From an uncultured Bacilli bacterium (GTDB lineage Bacteria; Bacillota_I; Bacilli_A; RF39; UBA660), in the NCBI GenBank assembly GCA_910587535.1, contig CAJUKM010000005.1:1-48072 (forward strand): a stretch of 48,072 bases of DNA. Direction: 5' to 3'. How positions within the stretch are numbered: the first letter of the stretch is position 1; each line of letters begins with the position of its first letter. Under the pieces are notes generated by a model. That model worked only from the letters and a program-made list of their open reading frames with translations. It made no database searches and was not told the origin of the DNA. This document shows, in pieces, positions 23,384-31,526 of this stretch. Made by a program: the position numbers and the translations under genes.

Positions 23384-23917
23384 ATGAATAAAAAAATTTT
23401 TACAAGAATAGGATTGACGATTTTAATACTAGTAGTTATCGGTGTAGCAGCGTCTTACATAGACAGTGGACGAGTTACGACGAATCATGAGCCGATTCTT
23501 ACCATAAAAATGATCGATTCAGAAGGCGGAAAAGTGACTTATTGGGGCTTAGGCTATAAAGTCATCAGATATGTAGGTGTGTCTCCTAAAGAGCCGTATG
23601 AGATGAATATCGGTGCAAAAATGGGAAGTTGGTTTATGAAGTATGAACTTCCAAATGAAAGTATAACGATCGAATATGGAGATAAGAGAGTGGTGATAGA
23701 CGATCATAACGATCTAGGATATTTAAAAAATATTTTAGAAAACTCTCGCTATGAACTCCCTACTTGTGACGGTGTAGTCAGCTTTAAGATAATATTAAGC
23801 GGACAGGCGTATTATCTTAAGGAGAACTGTCAGGCTCTTATTAAGGGAGATAAGCAGTCAGTAGTGAGCGACTCCGATATGGATGCTATACTCAAAATAA
23901 TAGAAAAATACGTTTAA
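23384..23917 (+). CDS. Conserved hypothetical membrane-anchored protein, 177 aa
   Basis: A single N-terminal helix (GLTILILVVIGVAASYI) is followed by an extracellular domain. It includes ILTIKMIDSEGGKVTYWGLG then YKVIRYVG, a pattern I know from small uncharacterised Firmicute exoproteins (TKxxDGG...YxGLGYKVI). The second half (SRYELPTCDGVVSFKIILSG to the end) contains two Cys that could pair. SD GAGGAACGAAG lies before the ATG. It is the second gene of the MutS-like operon. Function unknown. Confidence 0.65.
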   Translation: MNKKIFTRIGLTILILVVIGVAASYIDSGRVTTNHEPILTIKMIDSEGGKVTYWGLGYKVIRYVGVSPKEPYEMNIGAKMGSWFMKYELPNESITIEYGDKRVVIDDHNDLGYLKNILENSRYELPTCDGVVSFKIILSGQAYYLKENCQALIKGDKQSVVSDSDMDAILKIIEKYV

Positions 23918-23945
23918 AATGCAGATGAGTGAGGTGTAATGATCA

Positions 23946-24131
23946 GTGAATAAAAGAATTTATCAATTTGGAAAAGAGATGGGGTGTTACTTTTTAATCA
24001 TTTTGGTACTACTCACAATATCGAGAAACTTCGGATGGAGTTCCATGAAACCTTTTTTTGGAGCTTTGTGGATGACTCTCGGATGGATTGTATGGAAGAT
24101 ATCTATAAAACTGATGAAAAAAACTCGATAA
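23946..24131 (+). CDS. Small membrane protein, 61 aa
   Basis: A GTG start at 23946 has GAGGTG nine bases upstream. Two hydrophobic helices are visible (YFLIILVLLTI and GALWMTLGWIVWKI), ending in a basic tail (KLMKKTR). It follows the 177-aa gene by 28 bases and is closed by a strong terminator, which supports it as a real last gene of the operon. No family is recognised. Confidence 0.55.
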   Translation: MNKRIYQFGKEMGCYFLIILVLLTISRNFGWSSMKPFFGALWMTLGWIVWKISIKLMKKTR

Positions 24132-24137
24132 AAATTT

Positions 24138-24169
24138 CCAATGAATTCTCTATTCATTGGGATTTTTTT
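24138..24169 (+). terminator. Terminator of the MutS-like operon
   Basis: CCAATGAA at 24138-24145 pairs perfectly with TTCATTGG at 24153-24160 around TTCTCTA, followed by GATTTTTTT. Confidence 0.85.
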
Positions 24170-24206
24170 CTTGTGCGTTTTTTTTGTATTAATTAACAAG
24201 TGATTC

Positions 24207-24215
24207 TGATATAAT
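24207..24215 (+). promoter_or_regulatory. Extended -10 promoter of the cadherin-like/M6 operon
   Basis: TGATATAAT contains the TGn extension and a perfect TATAAT (24210-24215). It lies 30 bases before the ATG at 24245, which has the SD AAAGGAG. Confidence 0.6.
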
Positions 24216-24244
24216 TTAGTCAACGAACAAAGGAGATGAATTAA

Positions 24245-25516
24245 ATGAGAAAGATAAGAGTGTTGTTTTTAGGAATATTGATGTATGCAATGTTTGTTTT
24301 AAACGTAAATGCAGCATCATTTGGAATGACTTCTTCTACTAAAACAGTTGCGCCGAATTCTACATTCACAATAAAGGTCGGGGGAGATTGTATAGGTAGA
24401 GTTAATCTATCCGTATCTAACGGTACTCTATCTAGTACTAGCGTTTGGGTAGAACAAGGTTATCAAAGCGTTGCAGTCACAGCTGGTTCTAGTGGAACTG
24501 TAACAGTTACTGCGAGTCCAGTTACTGGATTTTCCGATAGCGATGCTAACATTTACAATCCAGGATCTAGAAGTGTCTCAGTTTCTATAAAATCAAGCGA
24601 TAGTTCAGCAGGGTCTAGCACATCTAAGCCTAGCAAGCCATCTACTGATGATAAGAGATCTAGTGAAAATAGCTTGTCATCTATTACGATCGATCCAGAA
24701 GTTTCTTCTTTTAAATTTGACAAGAATAAAACCGAATATAGTGTAAATTTGGGTTCAGATATACGTAAAGTAAATATAAAGGCAACGCCGGTCGATTCGA
24801 AAGCTAGAGTTACAGGCACTGGAGAAATATCTTTGAAGCCCGGAACCAATATCGTTTCGATCGTCGTGACCGCTGAAAATGGTGTAAAGAAAACATACAT
24901 AATAAAGTTATATGTCGATGAAACTCCGGAGGTTTACATCGATTATAAAGATGAAAAAATTGGTGTTCTATATACAGGTGAAGGAGTTACAGTTCCCGAT
25001 CAATTTAAAAGAGAAGATTACGAATATGAAGGAAAAGCGATATCGCTATATTCTAATGGTAAAATATATTTGATTTTAGGATTAGATTCTAATAAGAAGA
25101 GACATTTTTATATCTTCGATAAAGAAAACGGGGAATTGCAATCTAAATTTAGTCCTATCAAGATAGGCGATAGAGTAATCTATCTCACCGATAGGAATAT
25201 AGATTTAAAAGGATATTCTTTAAAAACTTTTGAGATAGAGGGAGAATCGTACGATTGCTACTCTCTCGAGGGAGAAGACAATTATTGTATTTTCAAAACA
25301 GTAGATTCTGATGGTCAAGAAAAAATATATCAGTATGAGAAGTCTGAGGGAACTTTACAGCTATTTAGAAATGCAGAAAATAAAAATAGAGTTTGTGTTA
25401 AAGAAAATAAGACTGGTATCTATATTTTAAGTGGTATATTAGTATTCTGTTTCATTATAATCGGGATTATGTCAAAAAAATTATTTAGTAGGGTATCTCA
25501 TGAAAAGACTATTTAA
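24245..25516 (+). CDS. Secreted cadherin-like beta-sandwich protein with C-terminal anchor
   Basis: The 423-aa protein has a signal peptide (VLFLGILMYAMFVLNVNAAS). A first beta-rich domain follows (about 25-115, GRVNLSVSNGTLSSTSVWVE and GTVTVTASPVTGFS), then a Ser-rich linker. A cadherin-like beta-sandwich domain follows (about 140-225, LSSITIDPEVSSFKFDKNKT and SIVVTAENGVKKTYIIKLYV). A third domain of unknown type (about 230-390) precedes one C-terminal helix (YILSGILVFCFIIIGIM) and a basic tail. It is thus surface-exposed and membrane-held. It overlaps the M6 protease gene by 17 bases, so the two products are made together. The first domain may be a binding module for the protease; that is inference. 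Confidence 0.8.
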   Translation: MRKIRVLFLGILMYAMFVLNVNAASFGMTSSTKTVAPNSTFTIKVGGDCIGRVNLSVSNGTLSSTSVWVEQGYQSVAVTAGSSGTVTVTASPVTGFSDSDANIYNPGSRSVSVSIKSSDSSAGSSTSKPSKPSTDDKRSSENSLSSITIDPEVSSFKFDKNKTEYSVNLGSDIRKVNIKATPVDSKARVTGTGEISLKPGTNIVSIVVTAENGVKKTYIIKLYVDETPEVYIDYKDEKIGVLYTGEGVTVPDQFKREDYEYEGKAISLYSNGKIYLILGLDSNKKRHFYIFDKENGELQSKFSPIKIGDRVIYLTDRNIDLKGYSLKTFEIEGESYDCYSLEGEDNYCIFKTVDSDGQEKIYQYEKSEGTLQLFRNAENKNRVCVKENKTGIYILSGILVFCFIIIGIMSKKLFSRVSHEKTI

Positions 25517-28376
25517 AATACTTGTTTCGACATTAATTCTATCAGTTTTAGTACTATTTTCGCCATTTTATTTAAATGTCGTCGAAATTGAGACTCGCAA
25601 TAGAATAGATAGTCTTTCGGCCAGTTATAGTACTGGTTTAAGAGGGAATGTTAAAAATATCGCGATTTTTATCGAGTTTGCCGACAGCGATGCCAATGTT
25701 GTAAACCATCTAGATGATCCAGAAAGTGTATCGAATGCCAATAAAATATTTAACAGTGACGCTGGATTTGAAATGGACACGATCAATGGTCTAATAAAAG
25801 TTCCTTCTTTTAAAAGTTTTTATGAGAGAGAAAGTTATGGAAGTCTTTCTATTACGACAGAAATATTTCCGAAAACAAATGGTAGAGTAGAGTCTTATAA
25901 AGATATACATCCTATAGGTTATTATTTGAGGTATAACGAATCAAATACGATAGGATATAAAGATAATTATGAAGCCCACAAAAGAGAAGCTGAATTAGTC
26001 GAAAACACTCTTTTATATGTTGCAGAACAGATAGAGTCTTCTGGCATTAGTGCTAGCGAACTCGATGTCGATTCTAATGGAGTAGTCGATGCGATATCGT
26101 TTATAATTGAAGGTCAAAAGGATCTTCCTTCTAACATAAGTTGGAACGATTTGTTATGGTCTCATAAACGTGATAATTCCGAAATTTCTGGAACTATTAA
26201 CGGAAAAAAGGTGAGTGCCTATAATCTTATATATGCAGATGATTACAAAGAAGCAGCAAGCCTTTTTTCCCTACATAGAGGTACCTATGGAACTTTAATA
26301 CACGAATTTGGTCATACTTTAGGATTTATGGATCTTTATCGCTATGGCGATTCTGCTTCAAAGCCTGTCGGGTTTTACGATACGATGGGTAACATAATAG
26401 GTTCGAATCCCCAAGGGTTCTTGACGTATTTTATGAGTGAATATCACCCTAGTACAAATTGGCACAATCCAATTCCGGTGGTCGATAAGACTACTAATGA
26501 TATAACTCTTTATAAGCCTAAATATGTCGATAGAAATGAAAAACGCGCGATTAAAATAAAGACTAGTAACGATAGTAAAGAGTATTTCATCGTAGAGTAT
26601 CACTCAAAGATGGACACATACCCTTCTTACAGTGCAGATATGAGCGGAATAATAGTCTATAGAGTTAACGATAACAATAAGTTTTCCGGAAATGGCACTA
26701 CTAGTGAACTGGGAGAACGCGATCACATATACGTATTTAGGCCTAATGAGACAGGTCTTGGAGATAGTAAGGGTGAATTAACTAAGGCCACGTTGAACTT
26801 GAGTAGACCTAGTCTTGGAAAACAGTTAGATTTATCGAATAAAGATTTCGATAATAAGACCATTTTCTTCTCTGACGGCTCGAATTCGGGAATTCAAATT
26901 CTCGTCAAGAGTGAGACTTCTGAATCAGTGACTTTTGATGTCATATTTCCAGAATTTGAAGGTGACGGATCAGCAGGAGATCCGTATGTAATAGGAGATG
27001 TCGAAATATTTTTACATCTCATGAGTTTAGATACCAAGGGAAAATATTATCAGCTCGCATACGATCTCGATTTTAAAGACGTCAAAGATTATCCTTCGAT
27101 CAATTTTGAAGGAAACTTCGACGGCAATAATAGGACTATAAGGAATCTTACAACTAACTCTTCAGGTTTTTTCAATTTTTTAGGAACATATGCTAATCAT
27201 ACTACTGTTCAAAATATCAACTTCGAAAATTTGACAGTTAAATCAGATAAGGATAATTATTTAGGTGGGTTTGCAGGTGCCGCTGAAAATGTAACTTTGA
27301 GAAACATTCGATTAAAAAGTGGATCTGTAAAAAAAGAAGGATCTTCATTAAACGACTTAGTTTCGGTAGGCGGTTTTGTTGGCAATGTAAACAATTCTGT
27401 CATCATCGAGAATTGTTCATCGAATATGAGTGTGGAAGCTTCACAAAATGTCGGTGGTTTTATAGGTATAAATCAGAACGCTAAAATAAAAGATTCTTTT
27501 GCTACTGGAACTATTAATGGTAATAGTAATGTGGGCGGTTTTATAGGAATTCAAGCGATTACAGATAATGTATACAACATACCAGTCAATGTCTATTTTT
27601 CGAACAACGCAATCTCAGGAGTTGGAGGTTATGCTATAGCATTTCACAGGTTGGACGTACTAGATAGTTCTTCTTTATCGATAGGTATAGGAAAAATTGA
27701 TATCTTAGAAAAAGTCGAAATGGAAGAGAAAACGAGGGCTATACTTCCTATAAGTATTACGCCAAGTGCGCAGTTATCGTATACGGTTGTGAGTGAAGAT
27801 AGTTCTATAATAGAATATAGTAATGGACAATTATTAGCTTTAAATGTTGGAGAAACAGAAGTATATGTCGATTTTATCATAGGAAATGGGAAGATGAGGT
27901 TGTCGACTACTGTTTTAGTGGGTCCGATGAGCGATGCGATAAGTGAAGAAAAAGTATTACAATTTCTTGGCCTTAAAAAAAATGGTAAATATCTAACAGG
28001 ATTTACTCTCGGAAGCGATATCGAAAAATTAAAAGAAAAGATATCTTCTATAATGGGAGTAAGTCTACAATCTTTTAAAAACTCCAGTGGACAAGAGATA
28101 GGTAAAGGAATCATCGCGACAGGAATGACTTTTACACTCAATTTTGCAAACGCAGATCATAATTATATCGTCGTCATCAAAGGCGATGTCAATGGAGATG
28201 GTCTGATCTACGCTACAGATTACGTAAAAGTTAAGAACCACATCATGGGCAAGAGTTCTCTAAATGGAGCATATCTCATTGCAGCAGATATCAACAGTGA
28301 CGGGAATATATATGCAACTGATTATGTCTTAATAAAGAACCATATCATGGGGAAAAGTGAGATTTCACAAAGATAA
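25500..28376 (+). CDS. Secreted M6-family metalloprotease with GLUG repeats, Ig-like domain and dockerin
   Basis: The 958-aa protein begins with a signal peptide (LFKILVSTLILSVLVLFSPF). The M6 (immune inhibitor A-like) catalytic domain has zinc motif HEFGHTLGFMDLY (His268), with GFYDTMG after it. GLUG-type repeats follow (about 590-690, NVGGFIGINQNAKIKDSFAT), then a Big2-like domain (about 740-815). A full dockerin ends the protein, with two calcium loops (DVNGDGLIYATD and DINSDGNIYATD). It has no membrane anchor of its own, so the dockerin presumably attaches it to a cohesin-bearing surface protein; no cohesin is evident in the window. M6 enzymes degrade host or environmental proteins. Confidence 0.88.
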   Translation: MKRLFKILVSTLILSVLVLFSPFYLNVVEIETRNRIDSLSASYSTGLRGNVKNIAIFIEFADSDANVVNHLDDPESVSNANKIFNSDAGFEMDTINGLIKVPSFKSFYERESYGSLSITTEIFPKTNGRVESYKDIHPIGYYLRYNESNTIGYKDNYEAHKREAELVENTLLYVAEQIESSGISASELDVDSNGVVDAISFIIEGQKDLPSNISWNDLLWSHKRDNSEISGTINGKKVSAYNLIYADDYKEAASLFSLHRGTYGTLIHEFGHTLGFMDLYRYGDSASKPVGFYDTMGNIIGSNPQGFLTYFMSEYHPSTNWHNPIPVVDKTTNDITLYKPKYVDRNEKRAIKIKTSNDSKEYFIVEYHSKMDTYPSYSADMSGIIVYRVNDNNKFSGNGTTSELGERDHIYVFRPNETGLGDSKGELTKATLNLSRPSLGKQLDLSNKDFDNKTIFFSDGSNSGIQILVKSETSESVTFDVIFPEFEGDGSAGDPYVIGDVEIFLHLMSLDTKGKYYQLAYDLDFKDVKDYPSINFEGNFDGNNRTIRNLTTNSSGFFNFLGTYANHTTVQNINFENLTVKSDKDNYLGGFAGAAENVTLRNIRLKSGSVKKEGSSLNDLVSVGGFVGNVNNSVIIENCSSNMSVEASQNVGGFIGINQNAKIKDSFATGTINGNSNVGGFIGIQAITDNVYNIPVNVYFSNNAISGVGGYAIAFHRLDVLDSSSLSIGIGKIDILEKVEMEEKTRAILPISITPSAQLSYTVVSEDSSIIEYSNGQLLALNVGETEVYVDFIIGNGKMRLSTTVLVGPMSDAISEEKVLQFLGLKKNGKYLTGFTLGSDIEKLKEKISSIMGVSLQSFKNSSGQEIGKGIIATGMTFTLNFANADHNYIVVIKGDVNGDGLIYATDYVKVKNHIMGKSSLNGAYLIAADINSDGNIYATDYVLIKNHIMGKSEISQR

Positions 28377-28383
28377 AAAATTT

Positions 28384-28411
28384 GTTTCTCAATTAAGAGA
28401 AGCGATTTTTT
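28384..28411 (+). terminator. Terminator of the cadherin-like/M6 operon
   Basis: GTTTCTC at 28384-28390 pairs with GAGAAGC at 28397-28403 (one G-T pair) around AATTAA, followed by GATTTTTT. Confidence 0.75.
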
Positions 28412-28552
28412 AATTGTAAAAATTGTAAAAATTAATATAAAGTTTTTATTTATAGAGATTCGAAAAGAATTTTAAAGTTTTTTACGACTAATCTACTATT
28501 TTATTTATTAGTTGTATAATATGAATATAATAATTTTATTGGAGGGAATTTT

Positions 28553-29149
28553 ATGGAAAAATTTTATTTTGAAGTTCCGGATACAAGTAGAAAAAAAGAC
28601 GCATTATCGTACATAAACGAATTTTATGAATATGATTCTAAAATTAATGGTGTTGGTGGCCTTCATAGATATTTAGATGATTATGACGGGTGGTTAAAAA
28701 AATTAGAAGAAGATTATACAAGAATCCCTAATGAAGAAAAAGTTCCTACAAGAACATATTTTTTAATAAGGGAAAGCGATAATAGAATTATAGGTATGAT
28801 CAATATTAGACTAGCGTTAAATGAAAAATTAAAAAAATCTGGAGGACATATTGGTTATAGTATTCGCCCTACAGAAAGAAGAAAAGGATACAATAAAATA
28901 AATTTATATTTAGGACTAAAAGTTTGTCAAGAGTATGGAATGGAGTCAGTATTGATGGACGCAGATAAAGATAATCCTGCATCATGGCGTACAATGGAAT
29001 CTTTGGGTGGTAAAAATATACGGGAATTTTTTGATAATGAAAACTCTAATTGCATAGTAAAAGATTATGAAATAAATGTAAATGAAAGTATAAATAATAA
29101 CTCAGCTATTTATGAGCCGATGATTAAGAAAACAATGTCACGAAAATAA
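28553..29149 (+). CDS. GNAT-family N-acetyltransferase
   Basis: The 198-aa protein has the GNAT core: a beta strand pair (RTYFLIRESDNRIIGMINIR), then GGHIGYSIRPTERRKGYNKI, which contains the acetyl-CoA loop (RKGYNK, a variant of Q/RxxGxG/A), and DADKDNPASWRTMESLGGK near the end. The substrate is unknown; the N-terminal layout is that of RimJ/RimL-like or small-molecule acetyltransferases. A strong SD (TTGGAGGG) precedes the ATG. Its codon use is clearly more AT-rich than its neighbours and no TCGA was seen inside it, pointing to recent acquisition. It is monocistronic. Confidence 0.8.
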   Translation: MEKFYFEVPDTSRKKDALSYINEFYEYDSKINGVGGLHRYLDDYDGWLKKLEEDYTRIPNEEKVPTRTYFLIRESDNRIIGMINIRLALNEKLKKSGGHIGYSIRPTERRKGYNKINLYLGLKVCQEYGMESVLMDADKDNPASWRTMESLGGKNIREFFDNENSNCIVKDYEINVNESINNNSAIYEPMIKKTMSRK

Positions 29150-29399
29150 TTAATTTGAAAAAACACTAATCTGATATATATAAATTAAAGGCTGAAAAAT
29201 TTTTATCGTTTTATTACTTTTGAAAGCAAAAATATAAGAATTCACAATAATTTATAATAATATCCTCCAAAAACAAGAGTGGCATAAGTACTTATAAATA
29301 ACTAACTAAATTTATTGTTAAAAGTTGTGAACAAGACGCTATATATACATCTTTTACAGTAAAGAAGTAGGTTAAGCTAGTAAAATTTAGCCGTATATG
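29150..29399. other. AT-rich intergenic region, no gene seen
   Basis: I find no open frame with a ribosome site, no strong hairpin and no repeat here on either strand. It belongs to the same low-GC patch as the acetyltransferase gene. Confidence 0.5.
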
Positions 29400-29428
29400 T
29401 TGATTTTTGTGCGGCAATAATATATTAT
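29400..29428 (+). promoter_or_regulatory. Promoter for the AbiEi-like/TPR gene
   Basis: TTGATT at 29400-29405 and TATTAT at 29423-29428 are spaced by 17 bases. They lie 37 bases before the ATG, which follows GGGGGTTAGGAGG. Confidence 0.55.
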
Positions 29429-29464
29429 AAAGATAATAAGAAATTTAGGGGGTTAGGAGGTTTT

Positions 29465-30616
29465 ATGGAAACACATAGAAGTTTGATGCGTAAGGTTTTT
29501 AGTGTCGCCGATCAAGACGGTTTTGTAAAGACGGGATCTTTAAATAGCGTAGGAGTCAATAAATATGCCATCGGTCAATTAGCAAGTCAAGGATTTATAG
29601 AATGGAGAAAACGCGGTTTATATCGTATAAGCGCTAAAAGTTACTATGAAAAAGGCAAAGAATTGACGATGAAGGGTGAGAGCAGTGCAGCAGCTAAAGC
29701 TTTCAACAGATGTTATCAATTAGATCCCGAAAGACCAGATATAAATTTCAGAATGTTTTATAACTGTATTATGGATGGTAGCTATAAAGACGTTTTAATA
29801 TATTTTCAAGCGATGAGAAAAACCAAAAATGGTCATTTTTTAGGGGATTGCAATTTTTATCTCTATCTTTTAAGCTTTCTCATAGAGTTACCTAAGGAGT
29901 ATCGTGAGGAAGTCACGAAGATGAGATATGCCTCTAGCGAAGAACTCCATGTTTATTCTAGCGATACTAGATTTATCGACTCCAAGGGTAATGCTTTGAG
30001 TCGTCAAAATGTCTTTAAAGATTGTAATTTCGAAAGTGCTTACGTATATTATTGTAAAGAGTCAAGAAGGTCAGAAGTTGCAAATATAAGTAAGATTTTA
30101 TTAAAAAGAATTTTGGCAAAACGAAAAGTGACAGTAGAAGAAGAAGAGACTACTCCTGTCGAAGTGACAAGTTTAAATTCTTTTTATGCTGACATAATTA
30201 CAAATGGTTTTTCCAGTACTGCTATGGGAACTTTGAAAAAGTATCTCGAATATAAGATGAGAGCTGAATTTTTCCCAGTATTAGTTCGTCAGTTTAGAGA
30301 GAGTTCTATGACAGGTGATACATATTTTTATAGACCAATGCAAAACATTACAAAAATATGCGATGGCGTATATAAAGCGGACTATATGGAATGTGTGGAA
30401 GGCTTGAGATTATCTATTCAAACAGGTAATTTTGAGAATGCTGAGGCGTACTTTAAGATTTTGAGCAACAAAGATAATTTTGAGGCAGGTACTATTCCTT
30501 TTGACGAAGCTATAGCCGGATTTAAAAACCTCAATGAATATCTTGCAAGCATAGTACAACCTCGAGCTGATGCCAAACCTTTCATGCTCGAGCAAATCGA
30601 TAGTAAAAAGGAATAA
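29465..30616 (+). CDS. AbiEi-like winged-helix N-terminus fused to helical (TPR-like) domain
   Basis: Residues about 8-55 (VFSVADQDGFVKTGSLNSVG, then GQLASQGFIEWRKRGLYRIS) match the winged-helix domain at the start of AbiEi-type antitoxins: a strand rule of target, then G-x-T, then L-x-x-x-G and rGxYRI. From residue 60 to the end the protein is helical with TPR-like spacing (AAAKAFNRCYQLDPERPDIN). There is no AbiEii-type nucleotidyltransferase toxin beside it, so it is either an orphan regulator or another kind of DNA-binding protein. The next gene, a 58-aa membrane protein, starts five bases later. The role is not known to me. Confidence 0.65.
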   Translation: METHRSLMRKVFSVADQDGFVKTGSLNSVGVNKYAIGQLASQGFIEWRKRGLYRISAKSYYEKGKELTMKGESSAAAKAFNRCYQLDPERPDINFRMFYNCIMDGSYKDVLIYFQAMRKTKNGHFLGDCNFYLYLLSFLIELPKEYREEVTKMRYASSEELHVYSSDTRFIDSKGNALSRQNVFKDCNFESAYVYYCKESRRSEVANISKILLKRILAKRKVTVEEEETTPVEVTSLNSFYADIITNGFSSTAMGTLKKYLEYKMRAEFFPVLVRQFRESSMTGDTYFYRPMQNITKICDGVYKADYMECVEGLRLSIQTGNFENAEAYFKILSNKDNFEAGTIPFDEAIAGFKNLNEYLASIVQPRADAKPFMLEQIDSKKE

Positions 30617-30621
30617 ACTTC

Positions 30622-30798
30622 ATGAAAAAAAACTGTTTTCTTAAATGGATAACACTTATTTTAGTACTTTTAACTTTTGTCGGTGCGTGGTTTGTAATCA
30701 GCAGCGGTGGCGAAAAGAGTGCTGGATATGCCGTCATACCTAGTATATTTGCAATTATTTGTGCAGCTATCTATAATAAAGATATGCGAAAAAAATGA
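30622..30798 (+). CDS. Small two-helix membrane protein, 58 aa
   Basis: ATG at 30622 starts five bases after the stop of the previous gene, with AAAAAGGAA overlapping that stop as SD. The product has two hydrophobic segments (WITLILVLLTFVGAWFVI and YAVIPSIFAIICAAIY) and charged ends (MKKN..., NKDMRKK). It ends at TGA 30796-30798, inside the following terminator. Probably cotranscribed with the AbiEi-like gene. No family recognised. Confidence 0.55.
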   Translation: MKKNCFLKWITLILVLLTFVGAWFVISSGGEKSAGYAVIPSIFAIICAAIYNKDMRKK

Positions 30799-30824
30799 TC
30801 AGTTATTTCTGATCATTTTTTTGG
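30793..30824. terminator. Bidirectional terminator between small membrane gene and Nudix gene
   Basis: AAATGATCAG at 30793-30802 pairs perfectly with CTGATCATTT at 30809-30818 around TTATTT. T-runs lie on both strands, so it serves both converging genes. Confidence 0.85.
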
Positions 30825-30847
30825 TTTAAAAACTTAGCAATTTTTTT

Positions 30848-31474
30848 TCATTTTCTCAATTCTTTAACTATAGATTCTAAAATATGTCCATATTTATCTA
30901 TCTCTGTTTCACCATTCAAAGTGAGAAAATCTTCACAACTTACAAGTCTTTTTTGTTCGACATTTACTCCATCTATAGTCATGATGAAGAGGGCTTCTAT
31001 TTGTTCCTTCTCGTGTTTAAACAATTTTAGAGTATCGATCACATCGACTAGGGCAATACCTTCTACTTCATCTCTATCGAATCTGAATTCTTTCATGTCA
31101 TCTATGACATATGGCGCTATGAAGATGTGTGCTTTGGCACGATCTTTGTTAAGAGTTCCACCGCTTTTTACTTTGTCCATTATCCATGTAGATATGCCGA
31201 TAAGTTTGGCCGATTTAGAATCTATATTGATTCCTATCTCTTCTTTTGTTTCACGTCTAAAAGCTTCTTCGACACTCTCTTTGCTGTTGACATGTCCAGA
31301 TGACGTCGTGTAGAGTTTCTTCGAGTCTTTTCTTATCTGAAAGATGACTTTTCCATCTTCTGTATAGAGCCAGTTGTGTACAGTGTTATGCCACAAGCCT
31401 CTTTTGTGCACTTCTTCTCGCGTTTCGCATCCTAAATAATTTCCTTCTTCATCGTAATAATCTAAGTATTCCAT
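30848..31474 (-). CDS. Nudix hydrolase
   Basis: The 208-aa protein has a complete Nudix box: GHVNSKESVEEAFRRETKEE followed by IGI, fitting Gx5Ex7REUxEExGU. The N-terminal EYLDYYDEEGNYLGCETREE and HKRGLWHNTVHNWLY place it in the group that resembles isopentenyl-diphosphate isomerase and YfcD-like hydrolases. It would hydrolyse a nucleoside or other diphosphate, with Mg2+ bound by the box glutamates; the substrate cannot be read. It converges on the previous operon and lies downstream of the NHEJ operon in the same direction (53 bases away), so it may be read through from it. Confidence 0.88.
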   Translation of the reverse strand: MEYLDYYDEEGNYLGCETREEVHKRGLWHNTVHNWLYTEDGKVIFQIRKDSKKLYTTSSGHVNSKESVEEAFRRETKEEIGINIDSKSAKLIGISTWIMDKVKSGGTLNKDRAKAHIFIAPYVIDDMKEFRFDRDEVEGIALVDVIDTLKLFKHEKEQIEALFIMTIDGVNVEQKRLVSCEDFLTLNGETEIDKYGHILESIVKELRK

Positions 31475-31526
31475 GTTACCTCATTTCAAATAAATTATAT
31501 CACAGAATTTAGAATACAAATATACT

